DNA from: Sinanaerobacter chloroacetimidivorans
Lineage (GTDB): Bacteria; Bacillota; Clostridia; Peptostreptococcales; Anaerovoracaceae
DNA length: 64,000 nt
NCBI RefSeq assembly: GCF_018128545.1
Contig: NZ_JAGSND010000017.1
Coordinates: 35,697 to 99,696 of the forward strand
Direction: 5' to 3'
Positions 1 through 8,800 of the stretch are shown piece after piece. The stretch's first letter is position 1; every line of letters begins with the position of its first letter. The translations under genes were made by a program, and so were the position numbers. The notes beneath the pieces are model-generated. The model had not been told where the DNA came from, made no database searches, and worked only from the letters and a program-made list of their open reading frames with translations.

Positions 1-36
1 GAGGTAATCTATATATCAAGGGAAGGAAAAAAACTC

Positions 37-1500
37 TTATACAATTGAAATCAAGTGCTTTAGAAATTCTATTGATTCAGCCTCAGGCAGGGTGTGATTT
101 TGAATAAGCTCGTTTTTTATAAAATCGTCAAAGATACGAAGTATGGGAGCCGAATCAAGGACTCCTTCATAATAGTCATTGCGATACCCTGAGCACGTAT
201 CTGAAACCCACAGCAGCCTGTCCTCAAAATAAGTGAATTCTATATTGCCAATAGCATAATCATTTTTTAGAAGCAGTATTTTAAAATAGCTGTTATTCTC
301 TAATTGTTCAATAATAAACTCTAAAATTATTTTAATTTCTTTTTTTGTAAATGGCCTTAAATAACAAAAATGATCAGACATTAGTCCGCTTGTTACAAAA
401 TCCAGCAACCCTCGCTTCGTAACCAGATTTACCTTAGACGCTTTCGTATGATACATAGCATAGAATCGCTCATTAAAGATTTCCAGCATTTTTCGGATCT
501 GGGGGTCATCCTTACTCCTGCCGAAATAATTCATTTCTATCACCATATCATTAAGAATGGAAAATGGGATCATTGTAGTACTAACACTGTGCTTAACGAT
601 ATACTTCGCGGAACTCTTTTCCAGCGGCAAACATGCATCACAAATACTAATGACCCTGTCTATAGGATTGCTTTGACTGGGTGTTCTTTTCATACTTTTG
701 GCTTTTATCTTCATTTTTTCAAAATGATATGAATGAAAAGAATATAAAGTATGATCCGGTAAATCCGCAATAAAAGAAAATCGATTGTCTGCATCCAAAG
801 TGATTAGATCCGTAAAGTGAGCTGTCCCTAAGGTTTCCTTATCTACTACTACAGAGTTAGGAATAATGCTAAGTTGATTTTCGGGCACATCCCCGTCGGA
901 AATACTATATACTTGATAGTTTTCAAAATTAAACAGACTAAAAAATACGGTAAATGCAGCCGCATTATGACTGGGATTATCCCCGACGTACAAAATTTGT
1001 GATACGGAAATAAAGCCTGGTGGAGAGTTTTTCATCAAGTGAATCAGCTCATTGGTAAATTCAAGGGAAATCATATTGAATATTAGAAACCTTATTTTAG
1101 AAAAGCTTTGATAAGAAGCAAATAGCTCACGTAATAAAATATTCTTTCCATGAACCGGGTTCCGTACAGTCAGGTTCTCTGAATTTATTCTACAGCTGGG
1201 GCTGTCAAATAATTGGGAAAGAATCTTTCTGGCGTGAAATGCATCCTTTCCTATTTTTGTTACTTCAATGGCTTGACCTAACTGCTGCAATTCATAGGGA
1301 GATAAATCTAAAGACGTTATTTTTAACAGTCTCTCTTTGAACGCCTGGATGGCGCAGATACTAACTTCGTTTTTTAGAATTCTCTGTATGGAATTTCTGC
1401 TCTTTATGCCTGTTAATTCAGTTAACTTTGTAACAGAAATATTTTTGTCTTTCATGATATTCCTTAGAAATTCTCCGAAAGTCATTAGATCATCACTCAA
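37..1500 (-). CDS. HTH (XRE-like) DNA-binding protein of unknown role
   Basis: A 487-residue protein. Residues about 5-45 read as a helix-turn-helix of the Cro/CI (XRE) type, with a KLTELTGIKSRNSIQRILKN core. The remaining 400 residues match no family I recognise. They hold no obvious membrane segment or signal peptide, but have a cysteine cluster near the middle (ICDACLP). The reading frame opens with TTG at 1500, preceded on the minus strand by AAGGCGGTG at a good distance. An in-frame ATG at 1485 is the alternative, with a weaker ribosome site. The gene is divergent from the SLH protein at 1752, separated by about 250 bp, so it could regulate that gene; this is only inferred from position. 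It is not seen to be part of an operon within the window. Confidence 0.75.
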   Translation of the reverse strand: MSDDLMTFGEFLRNIMKDKNISVTKLTELTGIKSRNSIQRILKNEVSICAIQAFKERLLKITSLDLSPYELQQLGQAIEVTKIGKDAFHARKILSQLFDSPSCRINSENLTVRNPVHGKNILLRELFASYQSFSKIRFLIFNMISLEFTNELIHLMKNSPPGFISVSQILYVGDNPSHNAAAFTVFFSLFNFENYQVYSISDGDVPENQLSIIPNSVVVDKETLGTAHFTDLITLDADNRFSFIADLPDHTLYSFHSYHFEKMKIKAKSMKRTPSQSNPIDRVISICDACLPLEKSSAKYIVKHSVSTTMIPFSILNDMVIEMNYFGRSKDDPQIRKMLEIFNERFYAMYHTKASKVNLVTKRGLLDFVTSGLMSDHFCYLRPFTKKEIKIILEFIIEQLENNSYFKILLLKNDYAIGNIEFTYFEDRLLWVSDTCSGYRNDYYEGVLDSAPILRIFDDFIKNELIQNHTLPEAESIEFLKHLISIV

Positions 1501-1751
1501 AACGACACCGCCTTAATCTGAGATAATAATAAAATATTGCACTATTTGATAAAGTAATTACTGATTCTTAAATTTTGCAAAGAAGGGTATCCTGCATGAT
1601 TAGTATAGCACAAAATATGGATGATACAAAGATACCGGAACGGGGTTGGCGACACATTTATTGTGTGTCAGCAGAAAGATTCTCGTATTGTTTTTTAGTT
1701 TTGCAAGAGATAGTATTTATTTATCATATTTTATCAGGGAGGTGTCAAATC
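1501..1751. other. Divergent intergenic region between HTH gene and SLH gene
   Basis: AT-rich spacer of 251 bp that must hold the promoters of both divergent genes. A TTGCAA at 1701-1706 lies 17 bp before TCATAT, but that would place the transcript start almost on the ribosome site (1738-1744), so it is not a convincing promoter. No clear operator or RNA element was recognised. Confidence 0.4.
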
Positions 1752-4700
1752 ATGAAAAAAGAAACTTACCGAGCTGTTACCTTCTTAATTACCCTGGCAC
1801 TTATCGTTTCATCATTTTTTTCCGGCAGTATTTCATATGGCGAAGGAGCCTCGGTAGAAGCTGCCTCTCCGAAAACGATTTTGAAAGACATAGAAGGGCA
1901 CTGGGGCAAAAGGTATATTGAAAGTGCAGTAACGGCAGGCATTATAACCGGCTATGAAGACGGAACCTTCAAACCCAATCAGGCTGTGAGCAGAGCCGAA
2001 TTTGTAACAATGGTAAACAAAGCTTTGAAGCTGAGAGATGAAAATACGGTGAAGCTGCTTTTCTCAGATGTTCGGCAAACGGACTGGTATTGCGGTGAGA
2101 TCCAAAAAGCATGCTATGCAAGGTATGTAAACGGCATCAATGATCACAGCTTTTTGCCCCGAAAGAGTATAACAAGGCAAGAAGCTGCTGTTATGCTTTC
2201 AAGATTTCTTCCTAATTCCGGATCAGTGATAACGGCATCATTGGAGGACTACTCGGACTCTTCGGAAATTTCAAATTGGGCAAAAATTGCCATGTCTCTG
2301 ATGGTGAAAAAAGGTTATATGACAGGCAATGAAAATGGGAGTCTATTACCCAAAGGCATATTGACAAGAGCGGAAGCCGCCAGGATCATTAGCGGAATAA
2401 TTGAGAAAGAAACAATTGTAAGAGAAACTATCTCTGTAAAAAATGCGGGAGAAATCCTACAGGGAAAGATCTATGTGGGTGATATCACCATTGAGAAGTC
2501 GGTAGGAGAGGGAGATGCAACGCTCGAAAGCTTGTCTGCTCTTTCAAACGTTTATATCCTTGGAGGCGGAGTGAATACGGTCACGCTTAAAGATTCCATT
2601 ATCGTCCGGCTGGTTGTCTGCAAAGAGGGAACAAAAGTGAGGGTTCTAACTGATGGAATCAGTGTAATTCATGGTGCCATGGTTTTTAATGATAACCTGA
2701 TTGTGAATAATCAGGGACAAACTCTCGATTCCGGAGAGGATGGTTTTCAAAGTATAATTTATTTTAACGGTTCAGTCAGTGCAGAGACCGCCATTCAAAT
2801 TGCAGAGGAAATAGCCGGAAGGCTGGACAGCACCGGCAGAGTAACGACTGCGCAAGTACAGGAAGGTGTCGCTGCAATTCTGCCGGATTCGGCTGCGGTT
2901 GTTACCGAAGGAGACAGTATCGTTGTTACGTTACAAGCGGCAGCTGAAACAGAGAAGGGAAATAAAGGATCAAGGACGCGTACAGCGGCAACGGTGCCCG
3001 GACCCCCAACCGATGTTCGGGGATCGGTTAAAGACGGTTTGCCCGCTGTAACATTTACGGAACCTGTGAGCAATGGAGGTAATTCCATTACATCATACAT
3101 AGTGTACGCCTATAATAACGGAACCTTGGCAGCAAGCAGCTCGGGAATCGCCGTACCGGTTAAAATAGCAGGCTTAACTACCGGGAGTACTTATCAATTT
3201 AAAGCGGTCGCAGTTAACAATGCCGGAATCAGCACAGAATCAGCGGTATCGGAACCGGTTATTCTTTCCGAAATTAACGGCAAGGCGGCCCTGCTTTCGG
3301 CATTGAACGAAAGTCATTGTGATTGTGGCTTAAGCATAACAGCAGGCGGGTTTGAATACATGGCAGAGTATTATCCTGACATCGCCTCGACTAAGCCAAT
3401 TACGGGATATGCTATTCATACGGAGGTCGAGCTTCAGCATTTAGCGATGCATAAAAATGCAAATGCAGTTTTACTGAATGATCTGGATTTTACTGGTATT
3501 ACTGCGGGCACCGCAGATCCTTCTACCCCTATGGGGGCTTTAAATGCTGCTGTCAACGTGTACGGAATTCCCTACACGGGACACGCCGTCGGCAGCTTCA
3601 ATGGAGGAAAATTTGTGCCGATAGGAATTGATACAAGTCCATACACGGGAATCTTTTCCGGAAACGGCAAAAGAATTACGGGACTGAGGATCTCAGGCGG
3701 AGTGGACAACGCCGGGCTATTTGGTTATACCTTTGGAGCAGAGATAAAAGACTGTTCTTTAATAAACGGAAATATTACCGGACGTTACAATGTAGGAGGA
3801 GCCGTCGGATATCAGTCCGGAGGGACGGTAAGCGCCGTGTATCAAACCGGAACAATTACTGCCTCGACAGGGGCTGGAGGAATTGCCGGAACGAGCAATG
3901 GCGTGATTATTGATTGTGTCAATGCCGGTGATATATCATGCACTGCCGCTGCGGGGGGTATCGTAGGAGTTACGGAACATGGAACAGTAGATAATTGTTT
4001 TAATACGGGTCAAATCTCCGGTATGTATAATTCGGTCGGAGGAATCGCCGGATCCGGAACATATAAATCCATAACAGACTGCTATAATACGGGATCGATT
4101 ATGGGAGAATCCTTAGCAGGGGGAATCATTGGAGGCTTTGCGAGGGGTGAACTTATAAACAACTGTGCTAACAGCGGCATGGTGATCGCTTATGTTTATA
4201 CCGGAGGAATAACAGGTCATCAAAGTTATGGACTGCTGCGAGCATCATATAATACAGGTCCGATTTATAGCCCCAAAATAGTAGGAGGCATAGTTGGATG
4301 TAATGATTTGAACACACTTCAAGGAGGGGTTGGGCAAGTTTGGGACAGCTTCAATACCGGAGTCGTACCCGCCGGAACGGCTACTGCAGTTGGTGCTGTC
4401 ATTGGATCGAACAAGGGAAGTGAAACAGGAAATTATTGGTTGGATGGCACCAACTTAAATGGAACGGCTGGAGTCGGTGAAAACGTCACTGGCGATACCA
4501 CAACAACCTTTTCGGCGATCGATCCTATATTGAACGGTATGTATGCCAGTATGTCAGCAATCGCAATGAGTGTGGGAGGAAATGGGGCAATTACCGAGAT
4601 CAGGACCAGTGATGACACCTTGCCAGAATTCAATGCGCTTCAAGGGTCCTATATTACCAATGCGAGCAGTTTGACTGTCACGGTAAGTGCCATATCTGAT

Positions 4701-4904
4701 ACTACGGTAACGGTATCTACGAGTACTTCTCCGGAGGCATTGTATCTGTCAGCGGGTAATCTGGTGACTCCGACATCGGTATCCGGGGGAAGCAGTACCT
4801 ACGATCTTTCCAGTCTGGATACGGAACCCGGCACTTGGATCATGATCAAAGCAGTCAATATTGATCCCCGGCTAAATCGTTCATATTTTATTATAACGCC
4901 TTAG
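1752..4904 (+). CDS. S-layer homology surface protein with fibronectin III and GLUG repeats
   Basis: A 1050-residue exported surface protein. I chose the ATG at 1752 because GGGAGGTG precedes it and because it starts a typical signal peptide (MKKETYRAVTFLITLALIVS). An upstream extension of the frame lacks such features. Three SLH modules follow (about residues 43-220), with the usual GYEDGTFKPNQAVSRAEF-type signature; these normally bind pyruvylated cell-wall polysaccharide. A fibronectin type III domain lies near residues 416-505. The C-terminal half carries repeated GGIVG/GGIAG units separated by about 25-30 residues and often preceded by CYNTG or CFNTG. These are GLUG-type repeats, known from bacterial adhesins and peptidases, so an adhesive or scaffold role is likely. 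No catalytic motif was seen. A terminator follows at 4967-4996. Confidence 0.88.
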   Translation: MKKETYRAVTFLITLALIVSSFFSGSISYGEGASVEAASPKTILKDIEGHWGKRYIESAVTAGIITGYEDGTFKPNQAVSRAEFVTMVNKALKLRDENTVKLLFSDVRQTDWYCGEIQKACYARYVNGINDHSFLPRKSITRQEAAVMLSRFLPNSGSVITASLEDYSDSSEISNWAKIAMSLMVKKGYMTGNENGSLLPKGILTRAEAARIISGIIEKETIVRETISVKNAGEILQGKIYVGDITIEKSVGEGDATLESLSALSNVYILGGGVNTVTLKDSIIVRLVVCKEGTKVRVLTDGISVIHGAMVFNDNLIVNNQGQTLDSGEDGFQSIIYFNGSVSAETAIQIAEEIAGRLDSTGRVTTAQVQEGVAAILPDSAAVVTEGDSIVVTLQAAAETEKGNKGSRTRTAATVPGPPTDVRGSVKDGLPAVTFTEPVSNGGNSITSYIVYAYNNGTLAASSSGIAVPVKIAGLTTGSTYQFKAVAVNNAGISTESAVSEPVILSEINGKAALLSALNESHCDCGLSITAGGFEYMAEYYPDIASTKPITGYAIHTEVELQHLAMHKNANAVLLNDLDFTGITAGTADPSTPMGALNAAVNVYGIPYTGHAVGSFNGGKFVPIGIDTSPYTGIFSGNGKRITGLRISGGVDNAGLFGYTFGAEIKDCSLINGNITGRYNVGGAVGYQSGGTVSAVYQTGTITASTGAGGIAGTSNGVIIDCVNAGDISCTAAAGGIVGVTEHGTVDNCFNTGQISGMYNSVGGIAGSGTYKSITDCYNTGSIMGESLAGGIIGGFARGELINNCANSGMVIAYVYTGGITGHQSYGLLRASYNTGPIYSPKIVGGIVGCNDLNTLQGGVGQVWDSFNTGVVPAGTATAVGAVIGSNKGSETGNYWLDGTNLNGTAGVGENVTGDTTTTFSAIDPILNGMYASMSAIAMSVGGNGAITEIRTSDDTLPEFNALQGSYITNASSLTVTVSAISDTTVTVSTSTSPEALYLSAGNLVTPTSVSGGSSTYDLSSLDTEPGTWIMIKAVNIDPRLNRSYFIITP

Positions 4905-4966
4905 TAGAAAATTCACTTCGTGCATTTGGAAAAAAAGCGGCGAAGTGAGCGGAGGCAGGTCCAACA

Positions 4967-4998
4967 AAACATCCTTACCATTGGGTCGGGATGTTTTT
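4967..4998 (+). terminator. Rho-independent terminator after SLH gene
   Basis: AAACATCC (4967-4974) pairs with GGATGTTT (4989-4996), with a 14-nt loop and a T-rich tail. It closes the SLH transcript before the TetR promoter. Confidence 0.7.
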
Positions 4999-5068
4999 GT
5001 TTACCTATAGAGCTTGACATTCTCTTTTCTGCCCGGCCAAAGGACATATCACATATTGACGATTGATG

Positions 5069-5097
5069 TTGAAATAAAGATTTTACAGTGTTATAAT
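5069..5097 (+). promoter_or_regulatory. Sigma-A promoter of the TetR gene
   Basis: TTGAAA (5069-5074) and a perfect TATAAT (5092-5097) are separated by exactly 17 bp. The predicted transcript start is near 5104, just before the operator palindrome at 5110-5138. Confidence 0.8.
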
Positions 5098-5109
5098 GTA
5101 AAACAAAAT

Positions 5110-5138
5110 AATGACTATGGTCAGTGAACTTAGTCATT
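5110..5138. promoter_or_regulatory. Palindromic operator, probable TetR autoregulatory site
   Basis: AATGACTA (5110-5117) and TAGTCATT (5131-5138) form perfect 8-bp arms around a 13-bp centre. The left half also reads TGACtatGGTCA. It lies at about +6 to +34 of the predicted transcript, the usual place for a repressor site, and directly precedes a TetR-family gene. Confidence 0.65.
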
Positions 5139-5190
5139 AAACTGCGTTATATCTTAGATTTTCGCAGATTTCAATGGAGGAAGTGGTCTC

Positions 5191-5832
5191 ATGATAAAAG
5201 AAAAGACAAGCCACCGAAAAGAACAGGCGGCTGAAACGAAAAGGAAATTATATGAGAGCGCCGGACAGCTTTTCGGCCAATATGAGTTTGAAGACGTTAC
5301 CGTAGATGACATTGTGGAAGCGGCGGGAGTATCAAAAGGCACGTTCTATGTACATTTTGAATCGAAGGACGCACTGATTGCATCGTTTTTATCTGATTAT
5401 GTAAGCGGCGTGGACGCGGAATATAAAGCCCATCTTGATTCGTTTCCGGCTGGAACAAAAGCGTCTGATATGCTCCTTTCACTGATTTCAAAAATAGCCG
5501 AAGTGCTTACCGGCACAATTGGATATAACAGAATGAGAATCGTCTATAAGGTGCAGCTCACAGGTGCTGTCAATATGGAGGCGATCAAGGGCTATAACAG
5601 AGAGTTGTATAAAATGTTTGCTGATGTGCTCAAGCTGGGCATAGAGAGGGGAGAATTCCGTACGGAGCTTCCTCTGGATACTTTGACAAAGCATTTCGTA
5701 ATGGCCATAAGGGGGATCAGTTATGAATGGTGCTTGCGATATCCCGACTTCGACTTAGAGGAGCAGGCACTTGCTCATTTTAAGATATTGCTTGATGGGA
5801 TAAATACAAGAGCAGCCTTAGCTGTGGAGTAA
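5191..5832 (+). CDS. TetR/AcrR-family transcriptional regulator
   Basis: A 213-residue regulator of normal TetR length. The N-terminal TetR_N helix-turn-helix is clear around residues 17-63: VTVDDIVEAAGVSKGTFYVHF followed by ESKDALI, the typical recognition helix and helix 4. The rest is a ligand-binding/dimerisation domain with no recognisable inducer signature. A GGAGG ribosome site precedes the ATG. The gene has its own near-consensus promoter with a palindrome at the transcript start, so it is probably autorepressed. It ends 47 bp before the SLH/RTX surface protein at 5880 with no terminator between them, so the two are probably co-transcribed and the TetR protein may control surface protein production. 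Confidence 0.9.
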   Translation: MIKEKTSHRKEQAAETKRKLYESAGQLFGQYEFEDVTVDDIVEAAGVSKGTFYVHFESKDALIASFLSDYVSGVDAEYKAHLDSFPAGTKASDMLLSLISKIAEVLTGTIGYNRMRIVYKVQLTGAVNMEAIKGYNRELYKMFADVLKLGIERGEFRTELPLDTLTKHFVMAIRGISYEWCLRYPDFDLEEQALAHFKILLDGINTRAALAVE

Positions 5833-5879
5833 AATAGAAATCAGTTATTTTTTTGAAACGTAATAGGGAGGATCTGATA

Positions 5880-8800
5880 ATGAAAAAGATAGTTACAATC
5901 CTATTAGTGCTATGTATGGTTTGCTCACCATCAGGAATGGTCTTTGGGGCCACCGCATCAGACATCGAAAATCATTGGGGAAACGATGTGATTCAAAACT
6001 GGATGAATAGGGGCCTGATCGGCGGATATTCGGATGGGACCTTCCGGCCTGACAAGGCCATTACGAGAGCAGAGTTTATGGCCATGGTGAATAAAGCTTT
6101 CAACCTTGAGGCAAAAGGAAGTATTCATTTCAAAGATGTTGCAGAAACAGACTGGTATTATGATGCTGTAAGGGCTGCATTCCATGCAGATTATATTGGG
6201 GGTTATCCGGATGGAAGTATCAAGCCGAATCATCCGATCTGCCGCCAGGAGGTCGCTGCTATCTTATCAAAAATCAGAAATACGGCACAAAACCCGGATG
6301 TAATTCATCAATTTTCAGATGCCAATTTAATTGCGGAATGGGCGAAGGGATTTGTTGGAGCAGTGGTAGCAGAAGGCTATATGAGCGGCTACCCGATGGG
6401 AACCTTTAAACCAACCAGCTATTTAACTAGAGCAGAAGCGGTCACTGTGCTGAATAAAGTACTGGCGGTCCAAATTTCAGATCAGGAAGTAAGTTATCTT
6501 GGAGCAGGCGTTTTCGGACCGGAAACAGGCAAAACAACCATTGCAAAGAACGTCATTATAAAGGCAGACGGCGTTACGCTGCAAAACACCGTCATAAAAG
6601 GTAACCTGATCATTGCGGAAGAAGTAGGCGACGGTGATGTTTGGTTAAACAATATTATAGTAGAGGGAGAAACCTTCATTCGAGGCGGAGGGAAAGACAG
6701 TATTCACATTAACGGAGGGAAATACAGCAAAATCACCGTACAAAAAACCTCTAACGGTGGTGTGCGTGTCGTAGTAACGAACCTGGAGGGGGCAGAAGTA
6801 CTTATCTCAGAAGCCGCAGCGGGAGAAGAGATCATTATAGTTCTAGACGATAATTCCACTATTTCAAAATTAGTCGCAGATGCAAAGACGGTGGTGCAAG
6901 GGCAAGGAACCATAAAAGTAGCAACCGGAAAAATGGTCAGCAGTTCAACCTTTGAAAAAGCACCGGAAAGAATCATATTACCTTCCGGCGGAAGAAATAG
7001 AATCGAGATGGAGGCAGTTAATATTACAGGTGAAGCAATTGTCGGAACTGCGTTAACAGCAGTGCCGACACCTTCCGCTGCAACCGTCACTTATCAATGG
7101 AAAATTTCTTCAGATGGCGTTACCTACGTCAATATTTCCGGATCGACAGGAAGTATATATATGCCGGTCAATGATGACGTTGGTAAGTTCATCAAAGCAG
7201 AGGCAATGGGTACAGGAAGCTATAAAGGTACAATCTCAAGTAATGTGGTAGGACCTGTTATCCCTGCCCCCGCCCAAACCGTGACGGCCTCTGCGTCCGC
7301 TTTGACTATGGCAGCAGGAGAGGAATCCGAGGTCACCTTAACAGTTCTGGATGGTTTGGGTGATATAGATACAAGATATCATGGAGAACGGACAGTAACA
7401 TTATCAGGTGCTGCTTCATCGCCTTTTGGAAGCTACGGAAGCTTCAATGGTACGGAATTAACGGCAGACAGTATGAATGGCCAGGATTTTAATGTCACAT
7501 TTACAAGCGGCGTGGCGATTATCAATCTTTCCTTGCACAAAGCGGCGGTGCAAACCATAACGTTCAGCATAGACGATGTTGCAGCACCCGCCACGAATCC
7601 GATCATCTTTGTTCCGGTACCGGCTGCGGCTGCCGGAATGGATCTGTCAGCCGATATAGCAGCGCCGGAAATAAGCGGTGGGTTATTTGCCCAGCAGCCT
7701 GCCATAACATTGAAAGATATTTACGGCAATATATGCGTCAATGATAGCGAGACAGCGGTGACCGCGGCAAGGAAAGACGACGGAGATTGGATCCTGACTG
7801 GAACAAAGACTGTCACGGCTTCCAATGGCATAGTCAGCTTCACTGATCTGGGAGCCGAAAATATCGTGGAAATCAGCGGCGGAAAGATTGCATTTACAGC
7901 AGGCAGTTTGCCTGAAGTGCTGAGCACAGTAGTGACACTGCCATTCCATGCACTGACAGCAACAGCAGCTGCATTCTCATCCACCCCTGCAGCGGGTGAT
8001 GCTAATCCTGTTACATTGACGGTCAAAGACGCACGGGGTAATATAGCCACAAGGTTTCATGGAGTAAGGACTGTAACCATATCAGGGGTTGCCCCGTCTC
8101 CTTTTGGAAGCTATGGAAGCTTCAACGGTACGTTATTAACAGCAGACAGTGTAACTGGACAGGCCGTTAATGTCACCTTTACAAGCGGTGTGGCAATTAT
8201 CAATCTTTCCCTGCACAAAGCAGCAGCCCAGACCATAGCGTTCAGCATTGCCGATATTGCAGCTCCCGCTGTGAATCCTATCGCCTTTACTGTGTCGGTG
8301 GGTTCAGCTGCCGGCATGTATCTGACGACAGATATTACAGCGCCTGCTATCAATGGGGGATTATTCAGCAATCAGCCTGTCATTACATTAAAAGATGCCT
8401 ACGGTAATCTCTGTGCCAATGATAGCCACACAACGGTTACCGCTTCAAAGAAAGACAGCGGAGTCTGGACCTTGACTGGAACAAAAACTGTGACAGCTTC
8501 AAACGGTGTGGTCAGCTTCACAAATCTAGGAGCCACAAATTCTGCCGAAATCATCGGAGCGCAAATCGCATTCATAGCAAGCGGTATGCCTGAAGCGCTG
8601 AGCGGGACGGTTACGTTGCCGTTTTATGCCCAGACAGCCACTGCTTCTGCCTCCGCATCGGCACCTGTAGCGGGTATTGTCAACCCTGTTACTTTAACGG
8701 TCAAAGATGCTCTGGGCAATGTAGATACCACATTTAACGGAACACGGGCTGTGACCATTTCAGGAGTTGAGCCAGCATCTTTGGGAAGCTATGGAACCTT

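Noticed and set aside
448..732. 94-residue open frame on the plus strand
   Set aside because: It lies wholly inside the minus-strand HTH gene, has no ribosome site and no recognisable protein character.
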